From Gamsiella multidivaricata (lineage: Eukaryota; Mortierellomycota; Mortierellomycetes; Mortierellales; Mortierellaceae), in contig NW_026251732.1 in NCBI RefSeq assembly GCF_025024155.1, positions 310,001-374,000 of the forward strand: 64,000 bases of DNA, written 5' to 3'. This document shows positions 32,557-42,891 of the stretch, one piece after another. The notes beneath the pieces are model-generated. The model searched no databases, was not told the DNA's origin, and saw only the letters and a list, made by a program, of their open reading frames with translations. Made by a program: the position numbers and the translations under genes. Each line of letters begins with the position of its first letter. Position 1 is the stretch's first letter.

Positions 32557-33436
32557 GTTCAGGAACGCGTTTCAAAATGCAAGACACCCATTGCTGCAGT
32601 TTCATACCTCAAGGTGCCTGAAAATCCCCATGGACGCGGAACGCAAAAAAGATGAGCCGGGTTGCGGAATGATCAAGACATAAAATAGGGATGAGTGGAA
32701 AGCATGAAGAGTAACGGAATGAAATTTGCAGCTTCATTAATACCATTCCCATGCCATGCTGTACTGTCGGAAGTCTAATTTGCCGTTAAATGCAAGATAA
32801 AAAAAGGGGGCAATCCGCGACTCATGTTCTCCCTCATTATAGACTATCTGCGAGTGTAATTGCGACTGAGACCTACATCTCTCTCTAGACTCGAACAATA
32901 GCTTTCGGAGTCATGCTTCATCCACACAGGAACGGCATGGTTAAGGTTGATGGATCAAGGCACGAATGTCATTCTAGACTTTGAACACTTCTCAACTTAA
33001 CCGCATATGGTAGTGAAAGACATGATCAAAGACAAAGAAAAGACATCGTACACAGAGATGGGTTGTATTTTGGGGGAAAATTACATTAATAAAATAATAT
33101 GAACTATGCAAAAAGAACACAGGAAATGTAGGATGATAGGAAAAAATGACAAAATGTCAAGTACTGTGCTTGGCCCGCGCGTTTAACGCCGTAAGAGCCA
33201 TAGTACAAGGTTGCAGGGTCCATGCTTTGCTCAAATAAGTTTGTGGCACCATATCATTTCGCCTATCACCCTCCAAAGCACAGTTATCATCATCATAATG
33301 ACAGACATCCAAAACGAAAAGGCTTGAAGTGGCGAGGTTTTTTTTTATGAAGCAAAAAAAAAAAAAAAAAAAAAAAGAAGCTAAACCTCGACCATGACTC
33401 CTCTTCCGTACACAAGCATATCCATGCTTGCTGCCT

Positions 33437-34630
33437 CTACGTAGACACCTTGGCGCCGCCCTCCGGTATGATTTGTGGATTACGCGCGAGCGAGTGCGCA
33501 TTAGCGTAATCTCCGGCCTCGATCTTTGCGAACTTGTCATACGTCTCTCCTGGAGCCAAGGCTTGCTGTTGCTGGTGAGGTGTTCGAGGAGATGTTCCTG
33601 CAGCCGGTGGTGGTTGAGGGTACGACTTTGGTGGTGATGCAATTGTGGAGTGGGTCATCGATGGCGATCCAGTTCCGTAAGACTGTTGTTGATACTGTTG
33701 CTGGTAGGCCATTTGTTCTTGCTGCAGATTGGGCAAGTCTGAGTAATACCCTGCTGACGGAAATTGAGTACCAGACTGTGGAGGCATGGGCTGCTGGTAA
33801 TACGGATCATACTGGTCATACTGATCCTGGTATCCGCCATAGGGGACTTGCTGGTATCCTTGCTGATAATCGTAATTGTCGTATCCATCGCCGGCGTGAT
33901 GCATGGCTCCTAATGCACCGGCACCTCCTGCAGCGGCTATGGCGGCCATATCGAGATGTGTCGACGGCCTGGCGGCAGAGCTATGAATAGAGCTCGGCCT
34001 GGGTTTCCCACTGGCATTTGACCCTCCACCGAGTCCCAATGCATGGAACTGATCCTGTCCCTGTCCATTTTGGTCCAACAGGATGTCGAGTCGGCGCTGC
34101 CTCTTCTTGTTCTTCTTCCGGTACCGCATTACGAAGACCCCAACCAGAAATGCAACAACCAACACGGCGGCAATACCACCAATGACAGGACCGATGATGG
34201 ACTTGGATTCAGTGGGAGAGCTGCTGCTGGAGCCATCGACTCCACCGGTGCTGCCTCCGCCACTACCACCAGTACTGCCGCTGCCTCCGGGCAACTGTGT
34301 AGGTTCGCTGCCGCTGCTAGTTTTTGAGGTCGATCTGCTCCTGGTCGAGGTCTTAGTGCTACTTCCCCCTCCTCCGCTTCCTCCTCCTCCAGAGCCTCCA
34401 CCACCTCCAGATGATGGGTCAGGAGAGGGTGAAGGGCCGGGGTTAGGACTATCGGTAGTGGTATGTGGTGGAGGCTGGGATGTGGTTGGTGGGGTATGGG
34501 TTGTTGTAGGTGGTGGTGTTGGAGTATCGGTAGTAGTTGGGGGTTCAGTGGTTGTGGATGGTGGAGGGGTTGGCGACGAGGTTGGAACAGGAGCATCGGT
34601 TGTAGCTCCTGTAGAGAGAGCTGCAGACAT
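33437..34630 (-). CDS. Mucin-like single-pass membrane protein
   Basis: No catalytic family recognised. One exon of 397 residues. Residues 1-70 are Thr/Pro-rich and 70-140 Ser/Gly-rich (GGGGS-type runs), a composition expected to be heavily O-mannosylated. A single membrane helix at about 145-169 (I-I-G-P-V-I-G-G-I-A-A-V-L-V-V-A) is followed at once by the basic stop-transfer R-Y-R-K-K-N-K-K-R-Q-R-R. The cytosolic tail of about 220 residues is rich in Tyr, Gln, Gly and Pro (Q-D-Q-Y-D-Q-Y-D-P-Y-Y). This is the layout of fungal cell-wall stress sensors (Wsc/Mid2-like), but there is no WSC cysteine domain and no classical signal peptide at this start, so the membrane helix may act as signal anchor or a 5' exon may be missing. 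A role as a surface sensor is inference. Confidence 0.72.
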   Translation of the reverse strand: MSAALSTGATTDAPVPTSSPTPPPSTTTEPPTTTDTPTPPPTTTHTPPTTSQPPPHTTTDSPNPGPSPSPDPSSGGGGGSGGGGSGGGGSSTKTSTRSRSTSKTSSGSEPTQLPGGSGSTGGSGGGSTGGVDGSSSSSPTESKSIIGPVIGGIAAVLVVAFLVGVFVMRYRKKNKKRQRRLDILLDQNGQGQDQFHALGLGGGSNASGKPRPSSIHSSAARPSTHLDMAAIAAAGGAGALGAMHHAGDGYDNYDYQQGYQQVPYGGYQDQYDQYDPYYQQPMPPQSGTQFPSAGYYSDLPNLQQEQMAYQQQYQQQSYGTGSPSMTHSTIASPPKSYPQPPPAAGTSPRTPHQQQQALAPGETYDKFAKIEAGDYANAHSLARNPQIIPEGGAKVST

Positions 34631-37314
34631 GTCTGGGGGTGTAGTGGATGGAAAGAGTGAGAGTGAAGTATGGGAATATTAAGCGGTGAGGAAATAATAT
34701 GTGTGTGTGTGTATGGAGGGAGAAGCAAAGGACGAGAGATGGTCGGGAGAGGGGGGCTATCGAGGGGACCCAAGGATGTGGAGCTAGCGGTGTGCAGAGT
34801 GAAAATGGGGAGCAAAGGGGAAGAGAAGAAGTGGAGGAAAGAAAGGAGCGGAGATATGGGAGATATGGGATGAGGACTGTTGGGGGCGGATGATGACAGC
34901 GCAGATGATCTGGGAGGGAACTACCGGTGGGAGCACCATGCTAGTCTACCTGACTTGCAAGCAAGCAGATCGAGAGAGGGGAATTGCTTTAAAGGGATAG
35001 CTCGCTATGCGTGCTAGTCACAGCCGACCACAAGGAACGACCAGAAGGCCCAAAAGGAACAGGAAATAACCCCCGCGCGCCCGAAACACGCGACAAGGCG
35101 CTTTTGCTCGCTTGCTTGGCCGACAAAGTCGTGGACGTCAGGAATAAAGAGAGAAGGCAGGGACCAATGCCAATGGGATGGTGGGATGTGTGGTCTGCCA
35201 TCCATCCATTCGCCCTGAAGCCTTTTGACCGCTCGCACTCCATCCTCGCCTCTCCACCATGGCCCCCTTCTTCTCTCACGCAATGCGATGAAGTTATTTT
35301 TACTTTCCCTTGTTTCACCCATTTGGCGTTCCTATTATTTATCCACCACCCTCGCTCCGCAGATGACGCCCCTCCTTTCCCTCTCTATCCATACCCTAGC
35401 GCACCCTCTAGTCCCCGTGGAGTTTTAAACAACACCATACACCATGGACCATAACCATCTCCTGTACATGTACCCATATAAGTACACGCATACTTATACA
35501 GCCAGAGCCATGGCTCAATCCACCTTTTTAGCCGAGCCCCAATACTCACATAAATAAGTTACGGCCACGACCATGGACATGCAGATGTCCAGAAATATAC
35601 TAAAGACTATGGCACATGCATGTACACCTGCTCCCCTCCTCATTCCATCCTTGGCGAGAGTTATGTATAGACGTACACCTCCTCCTTTTTTTTCCTTTCC
35701 AGCATACGCAAATATCATATCCGATGTTTATGATGCCGCGATTTGTGGCCATTGCGATCGCCCGGCACAACTGACGCTGGCATAACTAATTTGGGCAATG
35801 CTTCCGCGACAAAAGCTCTAGGCGTCCTCCAGGAGAGTGAAACCACTGTTCCCGTAGGCGATAGCACAGGTTATATTGCTGTCCATTCCATCCCATGACA
35901 AATGTACCATGGAACCAACATCCAAAACAAATAGCCACAGGATGGCTACCCGAGGTGAACACTGTTTTTGGAGCCTCGAACTGCCCCTGCAGAGCCATTG
36001 GGGTCCCTCCATTGCAAGCCAATGATGTATATCAAGAGGATAACTAAATGAGCGAGAGGAATGGAGTGCAATTCGGTTTTTGAGTGGGGGATGAGGGGCT
36101 AGACCAGCTATCATCAACAAAATGAAACGAAAGAGGGCCGGCTAGCACGCTGTGTCTCCACCAGAACACCAAAATAAGCCATGCCAGGGTCTGCAGCACT
36201 GCCCTGTGTTACATCCGTGGAAAAATAAAACAGATAAACATCCATTTCTATCCAAACGGTTGAACACGTCCCAGAATGGACTACTGCACCATGTTCAATG
36301 AATCCCCGATCAGACATGCACACGTTTCTCCGCTTCAGCCCATAGCGGGGTCTTTGTGTTGAGCACTAACACCTCTGCATAGAACTTCTTGTTAACTGAT
36401 ATTACTTTTAGCCTGTATTAGGCGTCTCATCCCCGCAGAATCGTCATAGCGGCATAGGGAATGTAGGCCGCTCCTATGTCCATCGTGGCCATCGAGAATG
36501 TCCTGCTAACGTGTAGTTAGTTACCTTAGAAATAGGACCCGCTGAGGCGGCTAGGGCTCGATTTGTGGACCGAAAGCATTTTCGGCGTTCAGAGAAAAGT
36601 TGCAGGCGTCTATGCAAATCAACAAGTCCAAGTTGTCTGCATTCACATCTCTACCTTGAATTGCATTTTACTGTTCAGATCTCGTTTGCCTGGCTTCCCC
36701 CGCCTACTCGAACGCGTCCTCTCTGCTTTATGCCTACCTGGATCTACGCTACTTCCAACCGACGTTCGTCTCAAGGCCTTATACAGCTCAACAGATCCAG
36801 TCTTTAGTTGTAGATCCCATTCATACTCTCATATTTTAGTTTTATGTCTGCTCTACTGCACATTGGTGTCATATGCTGTCCCGTATAAGCTATTTCGCCC
36901 GTTCGTGACGCCCAAGTCCAAGATTCCATCGCTCGGCCCTGTTCCTGGCATTTCTTTGTGTGTGACAAAGCGAATTGGAGTGATTCATTTTACTCTTTCT
37001 ATGCCGCGCCACATAGCACGGCCTTTTGCATATGCAGTAACAACTTCGTTCACTGCCACTGCCTTGAAATCATCTTTAAACGACCATCGCCACATCTCAC
37101 ACTTCATCCTTCCTTCCTTCCCTCCTTCCTTCCTTCCGCCGCTCCATCCCCTCTAGTCCTCGCCTGCTCTTCCTCGTTCCTCTCCATCCAACAGCCTAAC
37201 TCTTCTTCTCCTTCTCCAGGAACGCAAACCTCCCCTCTCTCCACTCACTTGCCTCACATTTACATCTCCCACGCTTACCCCCATAACCCCATCATCAGAT
37301 CATCACCTGACCAC
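34631..37314. other. Intergenic stretch, no gene seen
   Basis: About 2.7 kb. It contains a GT repeat near 34698-34712 and a CCTT-type pyrimidine tract at about 37105-37140 directly upstream of OAC1. Several open frames exist on both strands but none has a domain, splice logic or codon-level support. Confidence 0.5.
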
Positions 37315-38643
37315 ATGTCAAACGCACCCCTTCAGAACTCACCGCCACCACTCGCCGTCGCTGGCATCCCCACTGTCGTTGCTGCAACCCCTACGCAGGT
37401 TGCTGTCAGGAAACCCTCCGCGGTGTACGGGTTCATAGCTGCTGGTATCGCCGCCTGTGGAGCTGTTACTATTACTAACCCTGCAGAGGTACCCAAAGAC
37501 AAATATGAATCATGAACCTAATCCGGCCCTGACAGTCTCCCCCCCCCCCCATCAATTGTTAATTGACACATGTGTTCTTTTTTTTTTTTTCCTTCTTTGT
37601 AGGTCATCAAAACGAGACTTCAGCTTCAAGGAGAATTGGTACGCCAGGCACCAGGAACGGCCAGGATCTACACGAATTTTGGGCAGGCGTTTGTTCACAT
37701 TGCAAAGTATGAGGGTATCCGAGGACTTCAACGTGGATTGGGGTGTGCGTACATGTACCAGATTCTGATGAACGGCACCCGATTGGGACTGTATGACCCG
37801 ATCAAGCACTCGATCCACTCGCTCTTCAAGACAGACCCCGGCACGAACAACAGCTTTGTTAATATTGTAGCGGGCGGAACCGGAGGTCTGCTCTCTGCTG
37901 CACTGGCGAGTCCCCTGTTCTTGATCAAGACCCGGTTACAATCCTATTCGTCGCACGAGGCTTCCAGAGTCGGACACCAACATTATTACAAACACACGTT
38001 CGACGGACTGCGACACGTCTTCAAGACGGAGGGCGTTCGAGGTCTCTACCGCGGTGTGGACGCATCAATGATGCGAACGGGTGTAGGATCATCAGTCCAG
38101 TTGCCTCTTTATGATGTTGTCAAGCAGAACATGATCAGGGTCGGCGGTCTCGAGAACGGAGCCCTCTGCCACGCACTGAGTAGTTTGGTCTCTGGATTCT
38201 TCCTGGCCCTTGCCATGAACCCGTTCGATATCATCGCCACGAGAATGTACAACCAGGCACCGGATCCAGTGACGGGACGTGGAGGTATGCTGTACAAGAG
38301 CCCCATCGACTGCGCACTCAAGACGGTCAGGACTGAGGGAGTGAAAGCGCTCTACAAGGGCTTCACGGCGCATTATCTGCGCATTGGGTAAGTCAGTAGC
38401 TCTGATTGAAGCTTCTGGTCGAGGCTTCTGGTTGTGGGGAAATAGGGGCACTCGGTATTGGGTCTAAAGTGCGGCCGGGAAATTGAGGGCCGCAAGAAGA
38501 ATTGAGGTTTTATGTTTACCCATACTAAAGTTTTCTGGTGGTGCTCTTTTTCTTTTTTGTCCGCATCTAGGCCCCATACTGTCTGCATGTTTGTGTTTAT
38601 GGAACAAGTGAAGAAGGTTTTCGAGCGGTTGGATTTGCACTAA
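37315..38643 (+). CDS. OAC1: Mitochondrial oxaloacetate carrier (SLC25, Oac1-type)
   Basis: Inner-membrane carrier that moves oxaloacetate, sulfate and malonate in yeast; it also exports isopropylmalate for leucine synthesis there. Exons are 37315-37488, 37603-38387 and 38571-38643, joined to 343 residues. The three SLC25 repeats are visible: T-N-P-A-E-V-I-K-T-R-L-Q-L-Q-G (split by intron 1), S-P-L-F-L-I-K-T-R-L-Q-S-Y-S-S and N-P-F-D-I-I-A-T-R-M-Y-N-Q. Each is followed by the repeat's G-x-x-x-L-Y-R/K-G matching segment (G-L-Q-R-G, G-L-Y-R-G, A-L-Y-K-G). Pro to Glu/Leu/Asp in the PX[DE]XX[KR] motifs matches Oac1 rather than generic carriers. The C-terminal exon gives P-H-T-V-C-M-F-V-F-M-E-Q as in Oac1. 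The N-tail of about 40 residues is Pro/Ala-rich. Confidence 0.92.
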
Positions 38644-39038
38644 AGGCGGGGAGAAGGGAGGAGCAAAGACGGTCATATATATTATTATTTTCTTCTTCTG
38701 GGGGCATCATGGACACTTGTATATCCCCCCAGTAAGGATTGATACCAGGGTAAAGGGGCATGGCCGCATGCAAGCAGGCATATTATAATAAAGTCAGCAT
38801 AGAATTATAGCACCGCTACCACCCTCGAAATATATAAAGCTGAAGATGAAACCGAGCTCAATTGTACGCGCTTTTCAGGGTCCTTTCTGAGTCCAGGTAG
38901 TCCAGCATGGACAATAGTGGCCAGTGTTGTTGGAGACAGCAGATTTGCTTTATTAATAATATACATGTGCTGTGAGGCGATTGCTTGGTTGTCTAGACGT
39001 CTGGATCGTCGTCTACTGTGAGGAGATTGCTAGCCAGT
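38644..39038. other. Convergent 3' flank
   Basis: 3' UTR space between OAC1 (+) and the calmodulin-like gene (-). AATAAA near 38787 is a likely poly(A) signal for OAC1. Confidence 0.5.
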
Positions 39039-39756
39039 CTAGATCATCCTTGCGAATTCCTATTGTCGTAGGAAAAAAAGGTAGTTTAGTTATTTTGTCA
39101 TTACGTGAGATGACAACGATGGCTAGAGGGTCAGCTGGCAAAAGCGAGGAGTTTGTTGGTTTACCTCACGGTCGATTTGGTTATCACTAAGACATCGAAA
39201 GAAAGTAAACAAGAAAAAATAAAATAAAACATTCCGCGTCAGTCCTGGTAAATCTACGTAAAAAGGCAAGAAAGAACGAAGGCGGACCAAAAACGACCCA
39301 GAGACGAAAAGACATGGCTTACCCATTCAAGTCTGCAGTCTTGATCATATCTTTGATCTCCTCCTTGGAAAGATGTTCGCCTTGCTTGGCAAGAACCTGG
39401 CTGAGCTCCTGAGCAGAGATGTAACCGTTTCCGTCGAGATCAAAGTTCCGGAAGATGGCATCGATCTCCTTGGCGGACTTCTTCGTGGGCGTGCCCGTGG
39501 CACATTTCTCGCGGCCGAGACCGAGGTCGTGGCAGGCATCCAAGAACTCGTTGAAGCTGATCTTGCCGTCCTTGTTCTTATCTGCCTTGGTGAAAAAGGT
39601 CTGGAGATCGTACTCCTCGGGGTTGCGATTCGAGTTCGTGAGAGCCTCGAGGAATTCTTGTTCGGAGATGGCACCATCGCCGTCCTTGTCCATGGCCGTG
39701 AACTGCAGCTTGATGTTTACGATCTGCGATTCTGTGTAGTTGTGGTGGGTCTGCAT
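39039..39756 (-). CDS. Calmodulin-like four EF-hand protein
   Basis: Cytosolic Ca2+ sensor. Exons are 39323-39756, 39165-39186 (22 nt) and 39039-39059 (21 nt), joined to 158 residues (calmodulin is 148-149). All four 12-residue loops are complete: D-K-D-G-D-G-A-I-S-E-Q-E, D-K-N-K-D-G-K-I-S-F-N-E, D-L-D-G-N-G-Y-I-S-A-Q-E and D-L-N-G-D-N-Q-I-D-R-E-E. Loop 4 is spread over three exons, and the protein ends F-A-R-M-I. Reading through the first donor would stop right after L-N-G and lose loop 4, so both micro-exons are needed. The linker between hands 2 and 3 is longer than in calmodulin and contains two Cys, closer to calmodulin-like or centrin-like proteins. The start is chosen at the first ATG in a clean A-rich context; an additional 5' exon cannot be excluded. 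Confidence 0.87.
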
Positions 39757-40737
39757 TGTTTTTTGTTATAAAGCGAAGAACACAAAGAATTAGTATGGGT
39801 GATTGTCCGCTGCGTTTTTCCATGAAACCATTGGTGACGAGAGTTGTTGCTGTTGTTGTTGTTGTTGTTTTTTTTTGTTAACACTTGCCATTTTCTGTAG
39901 AGTGAAGAGAGAAAGATGGGGATGGGGAGGTGTAGTGTATGAGTAAGTATTGGGGATGTGGTATGGGCAAGGTGTGAGATGTGAAAGAGGCGCTGAGGGG
40001 AAGGGGCCCTCTTCCTTTTATACGAAACCCGCAGAATGAATTATGAAAGAATTAAAACACCACGTTCCCCACACAACACTAAGACCCTCAAGGCTGTTTT
40101 TGTTGGACTTTTGGGCCTCCCTTTTGCCGTCTCACACCCAAAAAAGGCCGCGTCTGTGCGGTGCAACCGATTGAACCTTATGCAGTATATTTTTGCGGCA
40201 CCTTTTTGTCCTTCTATTTAGAAGCACGGAACGACCAGAAAAGACGGGCCACTCGCTGTCCACACACCACACGCCACTACCACAATTCGCATCTGACACT
40301 GCTGGATTCCACAATGGAAAAAGTGGAATTTCGCTCTTTTGTCGGGGCTGAGCAAGGCTCAGCAATAAATGAAAAAAAAAGATGAAAAGATGGACATTCA
40401 GACAAGGCGATGAAGGGCTCAGCCTCGAGGTTACACCAGCTTGTCGCTAACAGCTTGTTCGAGTCGATTGTCCGATCTTCGATTTTGTTTTCAAGCACGC
40501 ATGTTACTGTTGCGCCATCCAGACCGCAATCTGCAAGTAATCGTAAGGCAAACCTCCTTTATTTTTTGTCAGGATAAAAATGAATCCACGAGGCAATGTT
40601 TGGTGTTTGAGTCAGACAAGTATTTGATTCATTCAACAAGTACCAGAGTTTGACTCTTTAACCGAGGATATTTCCATATACAACTGCCATTGAGGAGAAT
40701 GCTCACAGGCCTGCATATATTCCCCAAATTCCACAGC

Positions 40738-40788
40738 GATATATCTATATCATCTATATCATCTATATAATCTATGCCATCTATATCG
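40738..40788. repeat. ATCTAT-type microsatellite
   Basis: Degenerate units of ATCTAT/CATCTAT. A separate 12-base tandem copy (GACCCAGCAATA twice) lies at 40839-40862. Confidence 0.8.
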
Positions 40789-41108
40789 GTAAAACAATTT
40801 GAGTAAGGACATAACAAAAACTGAGCAGTGAGCATATGGACCCAGCAATAGACCCAGCAATAGACCTTAAGCGCCGCTATTTTTTTTTTCATTTTCTAGA
40901 AACTGTTCCATGTATTTGTTTGGCCAGTAGGTCTGTCAATAGACATGCAAACTTGAGCCTACTGCGCTTTAAAGCAAAAGTCTTCATCTCTTCATATGCC
41001 ATGGAGAAGTGAAGCGGCGTTTAGCTTGCGAAGTAACATCCGGCATCAAACAAAAAGTCGAAGAGGAAGCTTTTTTTTTTTTCCGCCCGCGAGCATTGAG
41101 AGAATGAA

Positions 41109-41133
41109 GCACGTGACTAAATTGCACGTGACT
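41109..41133 (+). promoter_or_regulatory. Paired GCACGTGACT boxes upstream of tRNA-Val
   Basis: Two identical ten-base copies start at 41109 and 41124, each containing the CACGTG E-box palindrome, 54-78 bases before the tRNA. CACGTG is bound by bHLH factors such as Cbf1/Pho4 in yeast; function here is unproven. Confidence 0.45.
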
Positions 41134-41186
41134 TAAAGAATTAAAAATAAATTAGATCTAATCCTCAAACTTTCAACAACAGCAAA

Positions 41187-41260
41187 GTTTGTATGGTGTA
41201 GTTGGTTATCACGTCTGTCTAACACACAGACGGTCCTCGGTTCAAGTCCGAGTACAAACA
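41187..41260 (+). tRNA. tRNA-Val (anticodon AAC)
   Basis: A complete cloverleaf. The acceptor GTTTGTA pairs with TACAAAC, with anticodon stem TCTGT/ACAGA around loop CTAACAC, T arm CTCGG-TTCAAGT-CCGAG and discriminator A. Anticodon AAC (read IAC) decodes GTT/GTC. No intron. CTTTTG and CTTTTTG runs just downstream serve as Pol III terminators. Confidence 0.96.
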
Positions 41261-42891
41261 CTTTTGTACCTTTTTGATTTTCGCAACAACTTGTTAGAAC
41301 GCGTCAAAGGATGAAATCGTTTACGGATGCCATCAAGCTATATTCATTTATTTTATTTTGTCTTGGCGTACTGGGTATATTGGATGGAGTGTGGGGGAAG
41401 TTCTTGTCCTTAGAGTGAAAAGAGGTATTACGAGGATGATAAATGATAACAAAAGCAAGAAAAATGTTGTTCTGTTGTTGTTGGGCTGTACTCTACGCCC
41501 ACGCTACTAATCCTGAGGCAATTGATCTCCAAGGGAATTGTGTCTACTAGACGTGTGCTGTAGATGGAGGCCCTTTCTTCTTCTTTCAAAAGAGAAGGTG
41601 TGAGAGAGAAGGCATGAACAGAAGGATGGGATAACGCGTCATTTGAAAAGTGAACAATGGGCCGTAAAAGATGTCTGTTAGCAATGCAGCGAGCTGGCCC
41701 TAGTCCATCCCAGTCACCTCTTTATCCAACGACGGATAGATGGATAAAATGTCGGCGCTTGCTTTTGCTGAAGGAAGAAGGCTGTCGGTGAACATTGTAC
41801 AATCGCAGATAAATTCATTGTCGCACTGCTACCCCGCAAAAGTGTCTACAACACAGATCACAAAAAGATAAAAATGGGAGCCCCTACAACAGGAAAGCTA
41901 CAGCACAAGACAGCAAGACAGAGGACAGCACACGACAAACAGGTTTGTGTACGGATTCGATGGAGGACTGAGCACTCACATTCTGTTCAATCGCAGAGCG
42001 CCAGCAGTGTCAGGTCTAATGCCTTCGAGAGTAGAGTAATAGCCATTAAGTGTTTTAAAGAGACTTCAGCCCTGCTCTCTAATGGCTGAAGCCAAGCAAA
42101 ATCGGCGGGCAGGATGCAGGTGTAGTTGGCCAAGACAATTCCCGTGGATAAGGGGAAGAGTGGTGGTATTCTCCAGCGCAGCGCGCAGCAGCAGAAAAAG
42201 AAAAGGAAGAAAAGGAAGAAAGGGCAGAAAGGGCAAAAAGGGATGAGTGCACTGGGGAGGGAGGATAGCCCTCTCGGCTGTTGAACTCTATGCCAAGGAT
42301 AGGCAATGAAACAGGTTTCTGTCTGCCCGGCTTTTATCCCGCTTAAGCTCATCCTCATCAATCCTCCTCCTTCTGTGTCGTCTTTTTCTTCTTTCTTTCT
42401 TTCTTCGACTTCTTCGCCTCCTCCTTCCTTCCTCCTTCTTCCTTCCTTCTACTCTCTTTCTTCTTCACTCCCACTCGAACGAAAAGACTAAAAAAGACCC
42501 CTTTGCATCCTTGCACGCCTGGCAATTGCTCACTCTCTCCACTTTGCTCTCACGATTCGATTCTCGCCCACTTATTTCTTTTAATATCTATCTCTTCCCT
42601 TGGTCTATTCTCTGAGTCGCGTGTGGGTGTGCATGCTGCGTGTATCTGTTCTGGCAAGCTACCTTTTCTTCACGCATCCTCTTCTTTCTCGTCTTCTTCG
42701 CTTTGTCTCCTTTGTCTGTCCCCCTCACATCTCCCCTTCGCCTTCTTTTTTACACATTCACCCGTTAAATCGACCATCTGGCTCTGAAGGAAAAAAAAAA
42801 GCAGAAGGACCAAACGAAGGTTGCTGTGCACCACACTCCAATCTTCAGTAACTCACACTGGCCCATTAAAGAAAGTACATCTCACTTCGTA
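41261..42891. other. Intergenic stretch and leader of the NIPA-fusion gene
   Basis: No supported gene. The last 500 bases are CT-rich (tract at about 42360-42480) and likely hold the promoter and 5' leader of the gene at 42892. Confidence 0.5.

Larger units (their letters stand above)
31888..33436. other. Intergenic stretch rich in homopolymers, no gene seen
   Basis: It contains C(20) at 32121-32140, A(27) at 32530-32556 and A(23) at 33354-33376. Open frames here lack domain support. Confidence 0.5.
39757..41186. other. Intergenic stretch, no protein gene seen
   Basis: It contains a GTT-repeat near 39846-39868, an ATCTAT microsatellite (40738-40788), a 12-base tandem duplication (40839-40862) and two GCACGTGACT boxes close to the tRNA-Val gene. 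Confidence 0.5.

Noticed and set aside
36563..37156. 197-residue frame upstream of OAC1
   Set aside because: It lies in the promoter/leader, is low in motif content and is not in a spliceable relation to the carrier.
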